Origin: DATBGO01 sp963840095
Lineage (GTDB): Bacteria > Actinomycetota > Actinomycetes > Streptosporangiales > Streptosporangiaceae
Direction: 5' to 3'
Length of the DNA: 64,000 bases
Assembly: GCA_963840095.1 (NCBI GenBank)
Contig: CAWIXN010000005.1
Span: 434,001 to 498,000 of the forward strand
The notes under the pieces: model-generated
Database searches by the model: none
Told to the model about the DNA's origin: nothing
The model's input: only the letters and a program-made list of their open reading frames with translations
In this document: positions 32,482-41,142 of the stretch, piece after piece
Numbering within the stretch: the stretch's first letter is position 1
Layout: the number at the start of each line of letters is the position of its first letter
Position numbers and translations under genes: made by a program

Positions 32482-35184
32482 TCATGGCGCGGTGGGTGCG
32501 CTGGGCTGGCGGCCTTGGCGGCTGGGAGGCGGCGGGGCGGTCGGGTTGCGGTTCTGGCGCAGGGTTTCCTGGATCCGCTTGGCGTCCGGGGCGCCGATGC
32601 GCTGGTAGATCGTCAGTGCCTGCTGCCAGTGCGCGGCGGCGTCTTTGGGGTTGCCGTCCTGGAGCAGGCAGTGGCCGATTCCTTCCAGGGCGCGTGCTTC
32701 CTCCAGCGGGGCACTGATCTCGCGGGCGATGGCAAGCGCCCGGGCGTGCTGGTCGCGGGCCTGCTGGCTGTCCGCCGATCGGGACAGCACCTCGCCCAGG
32801 TCGTTCAGCAACTCAGCCTGAGCCTCCCGGTCGCCGAGGTCGCAGAACATCCCGAGCGCCTGGGTCAGGCTGGCGACGGCGGCCGGGTAGTCCCCGCTCC
32901 GCGACTGCACGACGCCGAGATTGCCGATGGCATCGGCCTGGCCGTACCGGTGGCCGAGGTCGCGGAACAGCTCGAGCGCCTGCTGGCAGCTGGCGGCGGC
33001 GGCCGGGTAGTCCCCGCTCAGCCGTTGCATCCAGCCCCGGTTGTTGATGGCAACGGCCTGGCCGGACCGGTCGCCGAGGTCGCGGAACAGCTCGAGCGCC
33101 TGCTGGTAGCTGGCGGCGGCGGCCGGGTAGTCGCCGGTCCGCGATTGCACGAGACCGAGGTTGGTGAGGGCCATGGCCTGGCCCAGCCGGTGGCCGATCT
33201 CGCGGGCAAGGCCCAGCGCCTGCTGACAGCTGGCGCCGGCGGCCCGGTAGTCCGCTGTCGACGCTTGCACGGTGCCGAGATTGTTCATGGCCAGCGCCTG
33301 GCCGGCCTGGTGACCGAGGTCGCGGTACAGCGCGAGAGCCTGCTGGTGGCTGGCGGCGGCAGCCGGGTAGTCCCCGGTGTCGCGTTGTACCCGGCCCAGC
33401 AGGTCCAGGGCGCAGGCCTGGCCGAGCCGGTCGCCCAGGCCGCGGGACAGCTCCAGCGCCTGCTGGTGGCTGGCGGCGGCAGCCGGGTAGTCGCCGGTCG
33501 CCCGCTGCAGGATGCCCAGCTCGTTGAGGGCACCGGCCTGCCCGGCCCGGTCCCCGGCCTGGCGCGCGGTGGCCAGGGCGGCCTGGTGCAGGGCGGCTGA
33601 CTCATCCCAGTGACCCTGGGCGAATAAGAAGCCGCTGATCGCGGCGGGGATGGCGATGGCATGCCCGGGCCGCCCGGTCGCCGCCGCGTAGCCGGCCGCC
33701 GCGTGCAGGTTAGCGCGCTCGGCGTCCAGCCAGGCCGAGGCCTGCCCGGCGGTGGATAGCGGCGGCGCGACGGCAGGCCGGGCGCCGGGCGGCGCCCGGC
33801 CGACGGCGATGTTCCGGGTGGCAATGTGCCGGCCGGCTGCCTCGGCGGTGTGCAGGTAGTAATCCAGCAGCCGCCCGGCCGCGGCACCGGCGTCCGCCGG
33901 GTCGCCGGCGAACGCCAGCGCGCGGGCGTGCTCGCTGAGCAGGTCATGCAGCCGGTACCGGCCGCGGGCGGGCTCGGTCAGCAGGTACTGGTCGTACAGG
34001 CCCTCCAGGCGGCGGCGGGCGGTGGCCAGGTCCGTGCCGTCCAGCGCGGCCGCGGCGTACGCGTCGATGTCGGGGCCGGGGTGCACGCCCAGGCGGCGGA
34101 ACAGCCGCTGCTGGCCGGCCGTCAGGTCCTGGTAGGACAGGTCGAACGCGGCCGCCACCGACAGGTTCTCTGCGCGCATCAGCTCCAGCCGGCCCGCCGC
34201 GGCGGCCAGCTCGGCGGCCAGGCCCGCCGCGGTCCACGCCGGGTGATGATGCAGCTGCCGGGCCAGCATCCCGATCGCCAGCGGCAGGTACCCGCACAGC
34301 CGGGTCAGCTCGGCGGCAGGCCCGTCATCCGAGCCCAGGCCCGGCCGCCCGGCCAGCCGGGCCAGCAGCGCCACGGCCTCCCCCGGCGCCAGGGTGTCCA
34401 GGCTGATCGCCGCCGCGTCCTCCAGCGCGGTCAGGTGCCGGCGGCTGGTCACCAGCACCACGCTGCCCGCCGTTCCCGGCAGCAGCGGGGTGACCTGCTC
34501 ATGCGAGGCCGCATCATCCAGGACCAGCAGCACCTTCTTCCCGGCCAGGTAATCCCGCCACCGTGCCGCCCGCGCGGCCAGCCCGGGCGGGATCTGCTGC
34601 GCCCCGACGCCGGCGGTCAGTAACAAGCTGGCCAGCGCATCCGCCGGGTCTACCGGCCGCTGCCCCGCCGTATGCGCGTGCAGCGGCAGGAAAAACTGCC
34701 CGTCCGGGAAATCTCCGGCCAGCTGGTGCGCCGCGTGCACCGCGAAGGCCGTCTTGCCGATCCCGGCCATCCCGCCGATCGCATGGATCCCCACCACCCC
34801 CCCGCCAGCCGCAGCCGCGCCGGTCACCGCGCCGGCCAGCTGCGCCAGCTGCGCCGCGCGGCCGGTGAAGCTGGCGATATCGCGGGGCAGCGTCCGGGTC
34901 GCCGCCGCGGCCGCGCCGTCCCCGGCGGCCAGCACCTCACCCGCCGGGGCCCGCCCGCGAGCCGCCGCCTCAAACAGCGCCCGCTGCGGCCCGGTCAGGC
35001 CCAGCGCACCGCCCAGTAACCGGGCCGTGTCCTTGCGGGCCGTCAGGTTCACGCCCCGCTCCAGGTCACTGACCGACCGCGGGGACAGCCCCGCCGCCTC
35101 CGCCAGCCCCTCCTGGGTCAGCCCGGCATCATCCCGCAGCAGCCGCAGCAAGCCCGCGAAACTCAGCGCAGCCTGCTCCGCCAC
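32482..35184 (-). CDS. STAND NTPase regulator: XRE-HTH, NB-ARC, TPR array
   Basis: 900 aa from GTG 35184, which is preceded by GGGAGG. An XRE helix-turn-helix covers residues 8-65 (GLTQEGLAEAAGLSPRSVSD then LERG). The NB-ARC ATPase spans about 100-420, with P-loop GGMAGIGKTAFAVH near 138-150 and Walker B KVLLVLDDAASHEQ. GYLPLAIGMLARQL is the GxP motif. A winged-helix part and then at least seven TPR units of 40 residues follow (GDYPAAAASHQQALEL type), nearly identical at DNA level with a 120-bp period. Ligand sensing by TPRs, ATP-driven oligomerisation and DNA binding are expected from the family. It lies between the lectin and flavoprotein genes. Confidence 0.9.
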   Translation of the reverse strand: MAEQAALSFAGLLRLLRDDAGLTQEGLAEAAGLSPRSVSDLERGVNLTARKDTARLLGGALGLTGPQRALFEAAARGRAPAGEVLAAGDGAAAAATRTLPRDIASFTGRAAQLAQLAGAVTGAAAAGGGVVGIHAIGGMAGIGKTAFAVHAAHQLAGDFPDGQFFLPLHAHTAGQRPVDPADALASLLLTAGVGAQQIPPGLAARAARWRDYLAGKKVLLVLDDAASHEQVTPLLPGTAGSVVLVTSRRHLTALEDAAAISLDTLAPGEAVALLARLAGRPGLGSDDGPAAELTRLCGYLPLAIGMLARQLHHHPAWTAAGLAAELAAAAGRLELMRAENLSVAAAFDLSYQDLTAGQQRLFRRLGVHPGPDIDAYAAAALDGTDLATARRRLEGLYDQYLLTEPARGRYRLHDLLSEHARALAFAGDPADAGAAAGRLLDYYLHTAEAAGRHIATRNIAVGRAPPGARPAVAPPLSTAGQASAWLDAERANLHAAAGYAAATGRPGHAIAIPAAISGFLFAQGHWDESAALHQAALATARQAGDRAGQAGALNELGILQRATGDYPAAAASHQQALELSRGLGDRLGQACALDLLGRVQRDTGDYPAAAASHQQALALYRDLGHQAGQALAMNNLGTVQASTADYRAAGASCQQALGLAREIGHRLGQAMALTNLGLVQSRTGDYPAAAASYQQALELFRDLGDRSGQAVAINNRGWMQRLSGDYPAAAASCQQALELFRDLGHRYGQADAIGNLGVVQSRSGDYPAAVASLTQALGMFCDLGDREAQAELLNDLGEVLSRSADSQQARDQHARALAIAREISAPLEEARALEGIGHCLLQDGNPKDAAAHWQQALTIYQRIGAPDAKRIQETLRQNRNPTAPPPPSRQGRQPSAPTAP
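32780..33580. repeat. 120-bp coding repeats within the STAND gene
   Basis: About seven 120-bp units, each encoding one 40-residue TPR, with the recurring string GGCGGCCGGGTAGTC on the plus strand. High DNA identity between units implies recent duplication or gene conversion and makes copy number likely to vary between strains. Confidence 0.85.
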
Positions 35185-35313
35185 CGGCCTCCCGCCTCCA
35201 CCACGCCCGGCCGCCAGGCACCCAAGACGGCCGATTACGGCACAGATCCTGCTAGCAAGCTTACAAGCCCACCGGCCACGCGCCAGCGGGAGGCGGCCCA
35301 CGGCACCCGCGAG

Positions 35314-35349
35314 CCTGTGGGTCTCCTGTGGGCAGACATGTGTGGTGAT
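35314..35349 (+). promoter_or_regulatory. Shared 36-bp element, copy B (upstream of flavoprotein)
   Basis: It begins CCTGTGGGTCTCCTGTGGGC, then GACATGTGTGGTGAT after one differing base (A here, G in copy A). It lies about 73 bp before the flavoprotein start and, on the other side, 130 bp before the STAND gene start. The direct CTGTGGG heptamers at 11-bp spacing resemble binding sites for cooperative dimers on one DNA face. Confidence 0.85.
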
Positions 35350-35421
35350 TGCCATGGCCGGCCGCCAGATTGGAAACTGACGGCGGGAGCCTCCCGCCAG
35401 CCTGAATTCATCGGAGGGCGC

Positions 35422-36606
35422 GTGCGACGTCAGCTCCCGGCGCAGCTCATGAGCCGCTGGCCGCGGATTCTCGTGCTGGGGGCAGGCTTTGGTGGTCTCG
35501 AACTGTCGGCGGCGTTGTCATCGGCGCTGGGCCAGGACGCTGACATCATCCTGATCGACAAGGGCGAAGGCTTTGTGTTCGGGTTCTCGAAGCTCGACGT
35601 CATGTTCGGCAAGCGGCGGCCCTCGGATGTGTTTCATCCCTACCACGACATCGACAAGCCAGGATTGCGGTTTGTTCGGGCCACTATCAGCTCGATCGAC
35701 CCACTGGCCAGGCGTATCGGAACGGACGCGGGCTCCTTTCAGGGCGACATCATCGTCGTGGCCTTGGGTGCTGATCTCGATCCGCGGGCGACGCCTGGGC
35801 TGGTTGAGGCGGGACATGAGTTCTACACAGCTCAGGGCGCGCTCGCGGTGCGGGGGGTACTGGCCCGCTTCGGCGGCGGCCGGGTGATCGTGGGCGTGAC
35901 CTCAACCCCGTTCAAGTGCCCCTCAGCGCCGAGCGAAACGGCTCTGCTGATGCACGACTACCTCACTGAGCGCGGGCTGCGCAGCGCCTGCGACATTTCA
36001 CTCGTCATGCCCCTAGGGACACCCATTCCGCCGTCACCACCAGCATCAGCGGCGCTGCTGGCCGCTTTCTCCGAGCGGGGGATCGGCTGGTATCCGGAGC
36101 GGCTCGTCGACAGGCTGGACCCCGACCGCAAGGTCGCGGTGTTCAGCGACGGGACCGAGATGCCTTATGACCTCTTTCTGGGGGTACCCCGCCACAAGGT
36201 CCCTTCCGTGGTCGAGGAGTCGGGGATGACTATCGACGGGTGGATTCCGGTCAACCCGCTCACCCTGGAGACCGAATTCCCTGACGTGTACGCGGTGGGC
36301 GACGTCACGAGCGTGGGAACTCCCAGAGCAGGGGTCTTCTCCGAGGGCCAGGCCTCGGTAGTCGCCTCCCAGATCATCTCCCGCCTGCGCGGAACGCCCG
36401 GCGCGGTCACCTACGACGGGCAGGGAACGTGCTACCTAGAGTTCGGTCATAATCTTGTCGGCCGGGTCACAGTCACCTGTCTCAGCGGCCAGGCTGCCTT
36501 CGGTGATCTCGAGGGACCAACCGAGCTGATCGCTGCCGACAAGGCCGACTTCGGCACCAACCGGATCCAACGCTGGTTCGATCGCCTCTGGGACCACGGC
36601 CAGTAA
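35422..36606 (+). CDS. FAD-dependent pyridine nucleotide-disulphide oxidoreductase, SQR/NDH-2-like
   Basis: 394 aa. The FAD-binding Rossmann loop is ILVLGAGFGGLELSAAL. GGRVIVGVTSTPFKCPSAPS contains the KCPxAPxE-type cysteine seen in sulfide:quinone oxidoreductase and flavocytochrome c relatives. The C-terminal FAD motif is DVYAVGDVTSVGTPRAGVFS. There is no membrane helix; the C-terminus (IQRWFDRLWDHG) may be an amphipathic membrane anchor as in SQR. The second and third SQR cysteines are not evident, so sulfide oxidation is uncertain. GTG 35422 has GGAGGG just upstream. ATG 35449 is the alternative. It is preceded by shared element copy B. Confidence 0.8.
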   Translation: MRRQLPAQLMSRWPRILVLGAGFGGLELSAALSSALGQDADIILIDKGEGFVFGFSKLDVMFGKRRPSDVFHPYHDIDKPGLRFVRATISSIDPLARRIGTDAGSFQGDIIVVALGADLDPRATPGLVEAGHEFYTAQGALAVRGVLARFGGGRVIVGVTSTPFKCPSAPSETALLMHDYLTERGLRSACDISLVMPLGTPIPPSPPASAALLAAFSERGIGWYPERLVDRLDPDRKVAVFSDGTEMPYDLFLGVPRHKVPSVVEESGMTIDGWIPVNPLTLETEFPDVYAVGDVTSVGTPRAGVFSEGQASVVASQIISRLRGTPGAVTYDGQGTCYLEFGHNLVGRVTVTCLSGQAAFGDLEGPTELIAADKADFGTNRIQRWFDRLWDHGQ

Positions 36607-36632
36607 GCTCCCGGTGTCAGGCGGAGGTGACG

Positions 36633-37313
36633 ATGACCGCGGATGAGGCGATCGAACGGGCCAGGCTGCTCTACGAGAGTTTCGTTTTCGGCGGCGATAT
36701 CACCGTCCTGGCCGAAGCCGACCGGGAGCTGGACGCGGTCGAGGCCGACCTGGCCCTGGCCCGCGGCCGGATCATTCACGGGCGGTTCCTGCACCAGCGG
36801 GACGAGGACCCGGAGCAGGCCGCTGAGGACCCGCGCGAGCTCGCGCTGTTCGAGCGCGCGGCGCGGCTCTATCAGGCGCTCGGCGACGCGCACGGCGAGG
36901 CTGAATCGCTGTTCTGGATCGGCTGCTGTCACCAGGTTGTCCGGCGGGACGACGACGTCGCGGTTCCCTTTCTGCAACGGTCCTGGGAGCTTTCGGTGCT
37001 GGCCGACGACCGGCGGACGGGCGCCGACGCGCTCCGGCATCTGGGCATCGCGGCACACCGGGCTGGCCGGCTGGACGAGGCGCGGGATCGGCTAGAGGAG
37101 TCGGTGCGGCTGCGCCGGGACGCCGGGCTCATGCCCGGTGTCGCCGCGAATCTGGTCGGGCTGGCCTACGTCGCCGCCGAGCAGGGGCGCCGCGGCGACG
37201 CGCTGGCGCTGGCGCAGGAGGCGCGCGCGATCGCCGCCGCCAGCGGGGCGAACAGCATCCTGCGCCAGGCCGAGGAGGTACGCGACCTTGTCGAGCCGTC
37301 AGCACCCGGGTAG
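36633..37313 (+). CDS. TPR-repeat protein
   Basis: 226 aa, all-helical. Two or three tetratricopeptide-like repeats are recognisable: ALFERAARLYQALGDAHGEA, VAVPFLQRSWELSVLADDRR and DEARDRLEESVRLRRDAGL. ATG 36633 has GGAGG five bases upstream, deciding it over GTG 36627. It follows the flavoprotein by 26 bp in the same direction and is probably co-transcribed, so it may act as an adaptor in the same system. No enzymatic motif is present. Confidence 0.8.
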   Translation: MTADEAIERARLLYESFVFGGDITVLAEADRELDAVEADLALARGRIIHGRFLHQRDEDPEQAAEDPRELALFERAARLYQALGDAHGEAESLFWIGCCHQVVRRDDDVAVPFLQRSWELSVLADDRRTGADALRHLGIAAHRAGRLDEARDRLEESVRLRRDAGLMPGVAANLVGLAYVAAEQGRRGDALALAQEARAIAAASGANSILRQAEEVRDLVEPSAPG

Positions 37314-37435
37314 GGCGCCCGCGCTGGTGCGCGGCGGACAATTCCGATTCAGGCCCGGCGGCCAGCGTGGCATGCTGCGATGAGTCCGGGCCGCAAGCGC
37401 CGTCTGCAGCACGTGCTGGAACGAGGGGGCCGCCG

Positions 37436-38641
37436 ATGACCACCGCCGCGCTGTCCGCCAGCGAACTGGCTCACCTACACGACGTCATGACCGGTCACGT
37501 CGAGGCCGGCGAGCTGCCGGGCCTGGTCACGCTCGTAGCCCGGGGCGACGATGTCCACATCGACGCCATCGGCTCCCCTTCCTTTGCCGACCGCAGTCCG
37601 CTGGCCCGGTCGGCCATCTTCCGCATCGCGTCGCTCAGCAAGCCGGTCACCGCGGCGGCGGCGATGTCACTCGTCGAGGACGGGCTGCTGCGGCTGGACC
37701 AGCCCGTCGACCACCTGCTGCCCGAGCTCGCTCATCGCCGGGTCCTGCGCGCCATCGACGCCGAGCTGGACGACACGGTCGCCGCCCGCCTGCCCGTCAC
37801 GCTCGGGGACCTGCTCAGCTTCCGCATGGGGTTCGGCTCGGTGATGGCGCCGCCCGGCACCTATCCCATCCAGCGGGCCGAGGCCGAGCTGGGCCTGCAG
37901 AGCATCGGCGGCCCGCCGTGGCCGCCCGTGGCCTACGACGTCGATGGGTGGATGGCGGCGCTCGGCTCCCTGCCGCTGATGTACCAGCCGGGCGAGCAGT
38001 GGCTGTACCACACCTCGGCCCAGGTGCTCGGCGTGCTGCTGGCCCGGGCGGCGGGCCAGGACATCGAGACCGTGCTGCGCGAGCGCATCCTCGGGCCGCT
38101 CGCCATGCGCGACACCGGCTTCACCGTGCCGTCAGTTCAGCTGAGCCGGCTGACGACTGCCTACACCTCAGACCCGGCTACCGGCGAGATCCGCGTGCTC
38201 GATGATCCCGCTGACAGCTGGTGGAGCACTCCCCCGTCGTTCCCGGACGCCGCCGGCTGGCTGGTCTCCACGATCGGCGACTACTGGTCGTTCGTGTCCA
38301 TGCTGCTGGCCGGAGGGAACCTGCGGGGCCAGCGGGTCCTGTCACCGGAATCGGTGGCGCTCATGACCACCGACCGGCTCTCCAGGGCCCAGCGCGAGGC
38401 GTCGGGGATCTTCCTCGGCAAGCACGAGGGCTGGGGCCTGGGGATGGCGGTCCCGGCGGCGGGGAGCACCGCTCCCCTGCCGTGCGGCATCGGCTGGGAC
38501 GGCGGTACCGGCACCACCTGGCGCTCCAGTCCCGTCAGCGGCGTGACGGGGATCCTGTTCACCCAGCGCGAGGCCACCTCGCCCGCGCCTGTGCCGGTGA
38601 TCAGCGACTTCTGGGCCGCGGTCAACGCCGCCGCCCGCTGA
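37436..38641 (+). CDS. Serine hydrolase, beta-lactamase/class C family
   Basis: 401 aa. The catalytic SxxK is in FRIASLSKP (Ser66, Lys69), and the Tyr of the YxN-like motif is in WLYHTSAQVLG. Gly-rich GWDGGTGTTW near the end replaces the KTG triad. It is full length with no signal peptide, so it is a cytosolic esterase or peptidase (EstB/LACTB-like) rather than a secreted beta-lactamase. GAGGGGG before ATG 37436 supports the start. The substrate is unknown. Confidence 0.88.
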   Translation: MTTAALSASELAHLHDVMTGHVEAGELPGLVTLVARGDDVHIDAIGSPSFADRSPLARSAIFRIASLSKPVTAAAAMSLVEDGLLRLDQPVDHLLPELAHRRVLRAIDAELDDTVAARLPVTLGDLLSFRMGFGSVMAPPGTYPIQRAEAELGLQSIGGPPWPPVAYDVDGWMAALGSLPLMYQPGEQWLYHTSAQVLGVLLARAAGQDIETVLRERILGPLAMRDTGFTVPSVQLSRLTTAYTSDPATGEIRVLDDPADSWWSTPPSFPDAAGWLVSTIGDYWSFVSMLLAGGNLRGQRVLSPESVALMTTDRLSRAQREASGIFLGKHEGWGLGMAVPAAGSTAPLPCGIGWDGGTGTTWRSSPVSGVTGILFTQREATSPAPVPVISDFWAAVNAAAR

Positions 38642-38672
38642 CAGCCCGGCCCGCACAGTCTCCCGCGCAGTC

Positions 38673-40097
38673 TTACGTGCTGTCGGGCAGTCCCGCCTCG
38701 CGGCTCCCCGGGGAGGCCGCCGGGTCGAGGGGTTCAGCGAGGGGCGCAGCAGCGCGGAGCCCCGCCCCGGCAGGCCGCGACGGAGCGGCGAGGAGCCACG
38801 GCGGAGCGGCGAGGAGCCGCGGCGGGGCGGCGAAGAACAGGGCTATCCCGAGCCCCGCGACCATCGATCCCCACCAGATCCAGGGGCCGTGCCAGGAGGC
38901 CTGGGAGGTAAAGGTAAGCACGGAGGCGGCCAGCGAAGTGGCGATCAGTCGCGCCCAGCTGGCCGACGCGGTCACGAGCGCGACCGCCAGCGCGGGCCAC
39001 AGGTAGTAGGCGACCATCACCGCCTCGAACACGCAGCGCAGTGCCAGCGCCACCGCGACCCACCACAGCAGTTCCTGGAGCGCTTCGGGGCTCCATCCCG
39101 CGCCCGGCCGCCGCAGGCGCCACCGGCGCCCGGCCAGGAGCGCGCATCCGCAGGCCAGCAGGATCGCCAGGGCCCTCGCAGGCCCGGCGGCCACCGCCCC
39201 GTTGCGCAGATGCGGAGCGAGCGAGGTCCACGGAGTGGGGTGATCGATAGCCGGCCAGTTGAGCTGGCTGGTCACGGCCCTGAAGGTGGCTCTCGGGTTC
39301 GCCGCAGCCGCGGCCGCCAGCAGCAGCGCGCTGGGGACCGCCGCCCGGGTGACGAACCCGGCCAGCCGCCTCGGCTCGAGGACCGCCAGGACGACTGGCA
39401 GCGCGAGGAGGACGAGCGGCTGGACGGCGACCGCCGCGCCGATGAGCCACGCCGATCGCCCGGCTCTGGAGTCGGCGAGCGCCCGGAGGCCGAACAGGAA
39501 CAGCGCCACCGCCACGGCGTCCTCCGGATGCCCCCATCGCGCTGACACGTTCCACAGGGCCACTGCCCCCGCGGCCGCGAGCAGTGCCCGCTTCCACCGG
39601 GCCGTTCCCAGGCGCTCGGCCAGCGAGTCGGCGGCGAACAGGGCCATGGCGGACAGGGCGATCTCATAGGGCCCGGCGATCAGCCACGCCACCGGGTGGG
39701 CGTTATGCGGGCCCGGAATCGCGAGCCCGATTTCCGCCGCGTCGATGACGGCCACCACCGGAACGAGGATCACGGCCGCGCCCGGGAAGGCGACCAGGCC
39801 GGTAGGCGGCGTGTACAGGCCGCCCACGTCCAGATGCAGGAGGCGACGGGCTGCGACCAGGGTTCCCCACAGGTCATAGGGAAGCGCCCAGTCGTGCCTG
39901 CCGACCAGACGGATGCCCCAGGTGGTCGAGATCATCCCGACGGCAATCAGGGTGAGGCTGGCGAGCAGCGGGAACAGCCTCCTGATCGGCCACGGCTCCG
40001 GCGCGGGCACCGGCCTGCGGCGGCCAGCCGTGAAGTCCGCCCCGCCCGGGCGGGCGCGGCCTGGGGCGGGTGTCCACCGGCGGGCCATGCGCATCAT
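38673..40097 (-). CDS. Polytopic membrane glycosyltransferase-like protein
   Basis: 474 aa with about 10-11 hydrophobic segments. An early luminal loop, GRHDWALPYDLWGTLVAARR, carries an Asp pair-like acidic site, followed by WGHPEDAVAVALFLFGLRAL. The architecture fits GT-C/DUF2029-type mannosyl- or arabinosyltransferases that use polyprenyl-phosphate sugars, which would connect with ppm1 in this window. This is an inference from topology and the loop pattern. The C-terminal 45 residues are low-complexity repeats (RLLAAPPWLLAAPSRPAG). ATG 40097 is the most likely of three close starts. Confidence 0.65.
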   Translation of the reverse strand: MMRMARRWTPAPGRARPGGADFTAGRRRPVPAPEPWPIRRLFPLLASLTLIAVGMISTTWGIRLVGRHDWALPYDLWGTLVAARRLLHLDVGGLYTPPTGLVAFPGAAVILVPVVAVIDAAEIGLAIPGPHNAHPVAWLIAGPYEIALSAMALFAADSLAERLGTARWKRALLAAAGAVALWNVSARWGHPEDAVAVALFLFGLRALADSRAGRSAWLIGAAVAVQPLVLLALPVVLAVLEPRRLAGFVTRAAVPSALLLAAAAAANPRATFRAVTSQLNWPAIDHPTPWTSLAPHLRNGAVAAGPARALAILLACGCALLAGRRWRLRRPGAGWSPEALQELLWWVAVALALRCVFEAVMVAYYLWPALAVALVTASASWARLIATSLAASVLTFTSQASWHGPWIWWGSMVAGLGIALFFAAPPRLLAAPPWLLAAPSRPAGAGLRAAAPLAEPLDPAASPGSREAGLPDST

Positions 40098-40208
40098 TGT
40101 CGTCTTTCGCGCGGCAGCGCCGCAAAGCTGGCCCGGGTGCCCGCAGGCGGGGCGTCCTTTCACCGCTTGCGGGCAGTTCAGGGAGCGGCACCGATTACCC
40201 TGGTCGCC

Positions 40209-40694
40209 ATGCTGAACCAGGCCGCCTCGCTGGTCCATCTTGATTTTTCTCCCCAGCACCGGCAGCCGCCTGGCTGGCGCGTCCTGCTCGCCACCGTCGC
40301 GGCCATCGCGGGCTCGCTGGCCGCCGACGCGATCCTGGTCGTGATCGGCCAGGCCGTCTTCCCCGCCACCAGGGGATACGCGCACTTCCAGTTCTCCGAC
40401 TACGCCAAGCTGACCGTGATCGGCGTGATCATCGCTAGCGCGGCGTGGCCGGTCGTGACGCGGGTGACGTCGGCGCCCCGCTGGCTGTTCTTCCGGCTGG
40501 CCGTCCTGGTCACGCTGTTCCTGTGGCTCCCCGACCTCTACATCCTGTACCGGGGCCAGCCGGCCGACGCGGTCGCCGTCCTTATGGTCATGCACCTGGC
40601 GATCGCCCTGGTGACCTACAACTCGCTCGTGCACATCGCCCCCGTCCGGCCCGCCCGCCCCAGGCGCACCGCACCACCCGTCCCCGCTGGCTGA
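40209..40694 (+). CDS. DUF6069-type four-helix membrane protein
   Basis: 161 aa. Four predicted membrane helices lie at about 25-50, 65-85, 92-110 and 120-140, with FPATRGYAHFQFSDYAKLTV between the first two. It matches the small DUF6069 membrane family; its role is unknown. ATG 40209 has TACCCT (40196-40201) 7 nt upstream and no Shine-Dalgarno, so a leaderless start. It is divergent from the glycosyltransferase-like gene with 111 bp between. Confidence 0.72.
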   Translation: MLNQAASLVHLDFSPQHRQPPGWRVLLATVAAIAGSLAADAILVVIGQAVFPATRGYAHFQFSDYAKLTVIGVIIASAAWPVVTRVTSAPRWLFFRLAVLVTLFLWLPDLYILYRGQPADAVAVLMVMHLAIALVTYNSLVHIAPVRPARPRRTAPPVPAG

Positions 40695-40801
40695 GCGGCA
40701 GCCCCCGTCGCCCGAGAACGCTGAGGGAAACGCGCCCGCCTGGCGGCCCGCGAACCCCCTGCAAACGCGGACTAACGGACACAACCTCTCGAAACGGCTT
40801 C

Positions 40802-40825
40802 TTCCTGCCCGGATTCGGGCAGGAA
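40802..40825. promoter_or_regulatory. Perfect 10-bp hairpin upstream of the glmS operon
   Basis: TTCCTGCCCG, loop GATT, CGGGCAGGAA. The structure lies 38 bp before the small gene that precedes glmS. It could terminate transcription from the upstream membrane-protein gene, act as an operator, or be an RNA element controlling the operon. It does not resemble the glmS ribozyme. Confidence 0.6.
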
Positions 40826-40863
40826 CTTGGCACTGAGCCGTCCGAGGCAGCAGGATTGGGCAA

Positions 40864-41124
40864 GTGCTTGACCACGACCTCGTTGAGCGGCTGTCCGCTT
40901 CCGCGGGCCTGACTGCCGCGGAGGCGGCCCGGGTCGTGCAGGACGTCCTGGCCTGGTACCGCGAGCCGGTCGAGGATTACGTGCGGCGCCGCCACGCGTA
41001 CTACCACGTCTACGGGAAACGCAACGCAGAGATCTTCGCGCTGATCGCCGACGAGCTGGCCGATCGCGTGGTCGCCGCGCCGCAGCTGTCCGAGCGTCAG
41101 CTGCGCCGCATCGTGTACGGCTGA
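40864..41124 (+). CDS. Conserved small protein upstream of glmS
   Basis: 86 aa from GTG 40864. Helical, with GLTAAEAARVVQDVLAWYRE then YVRRRHAYYHVYGKRNAEI, rich in Tyr/His/Arg. I recognise no domain. It lies 18 bp upstream of glmS on the same strand and is probably co-transcribed. The composition and codon pattern look coding. Confidence 0.7.
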   Translation: MLDHDLVERLSASAGLTAAEAARVVQDVLAWYREPVEDYVRRRHAYYHVYGKRNAEIFALIADELADRVVAAPQLSERQLRRIVYG

Positions 41125-41142
41125 GAAACCAGGGAGCAGGCT

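Noticed and set aside
32261..35349. Composite transposon bounded by 36-bp inverted repeats
   Set aside because: Not excluded, but the repeats sit at matching distances and orientation before gene starts, no transposase lies between, and one repeat leads into a leader in frame with its gene. Promoter duplication fits better.
40802..40825. glmS ribozyme
   Set aside because: Only a simple 10-bp hairpin is present. None of the ribozyme's pseudoknot architecture is visible, and actinobacteria are not expected to carry it.
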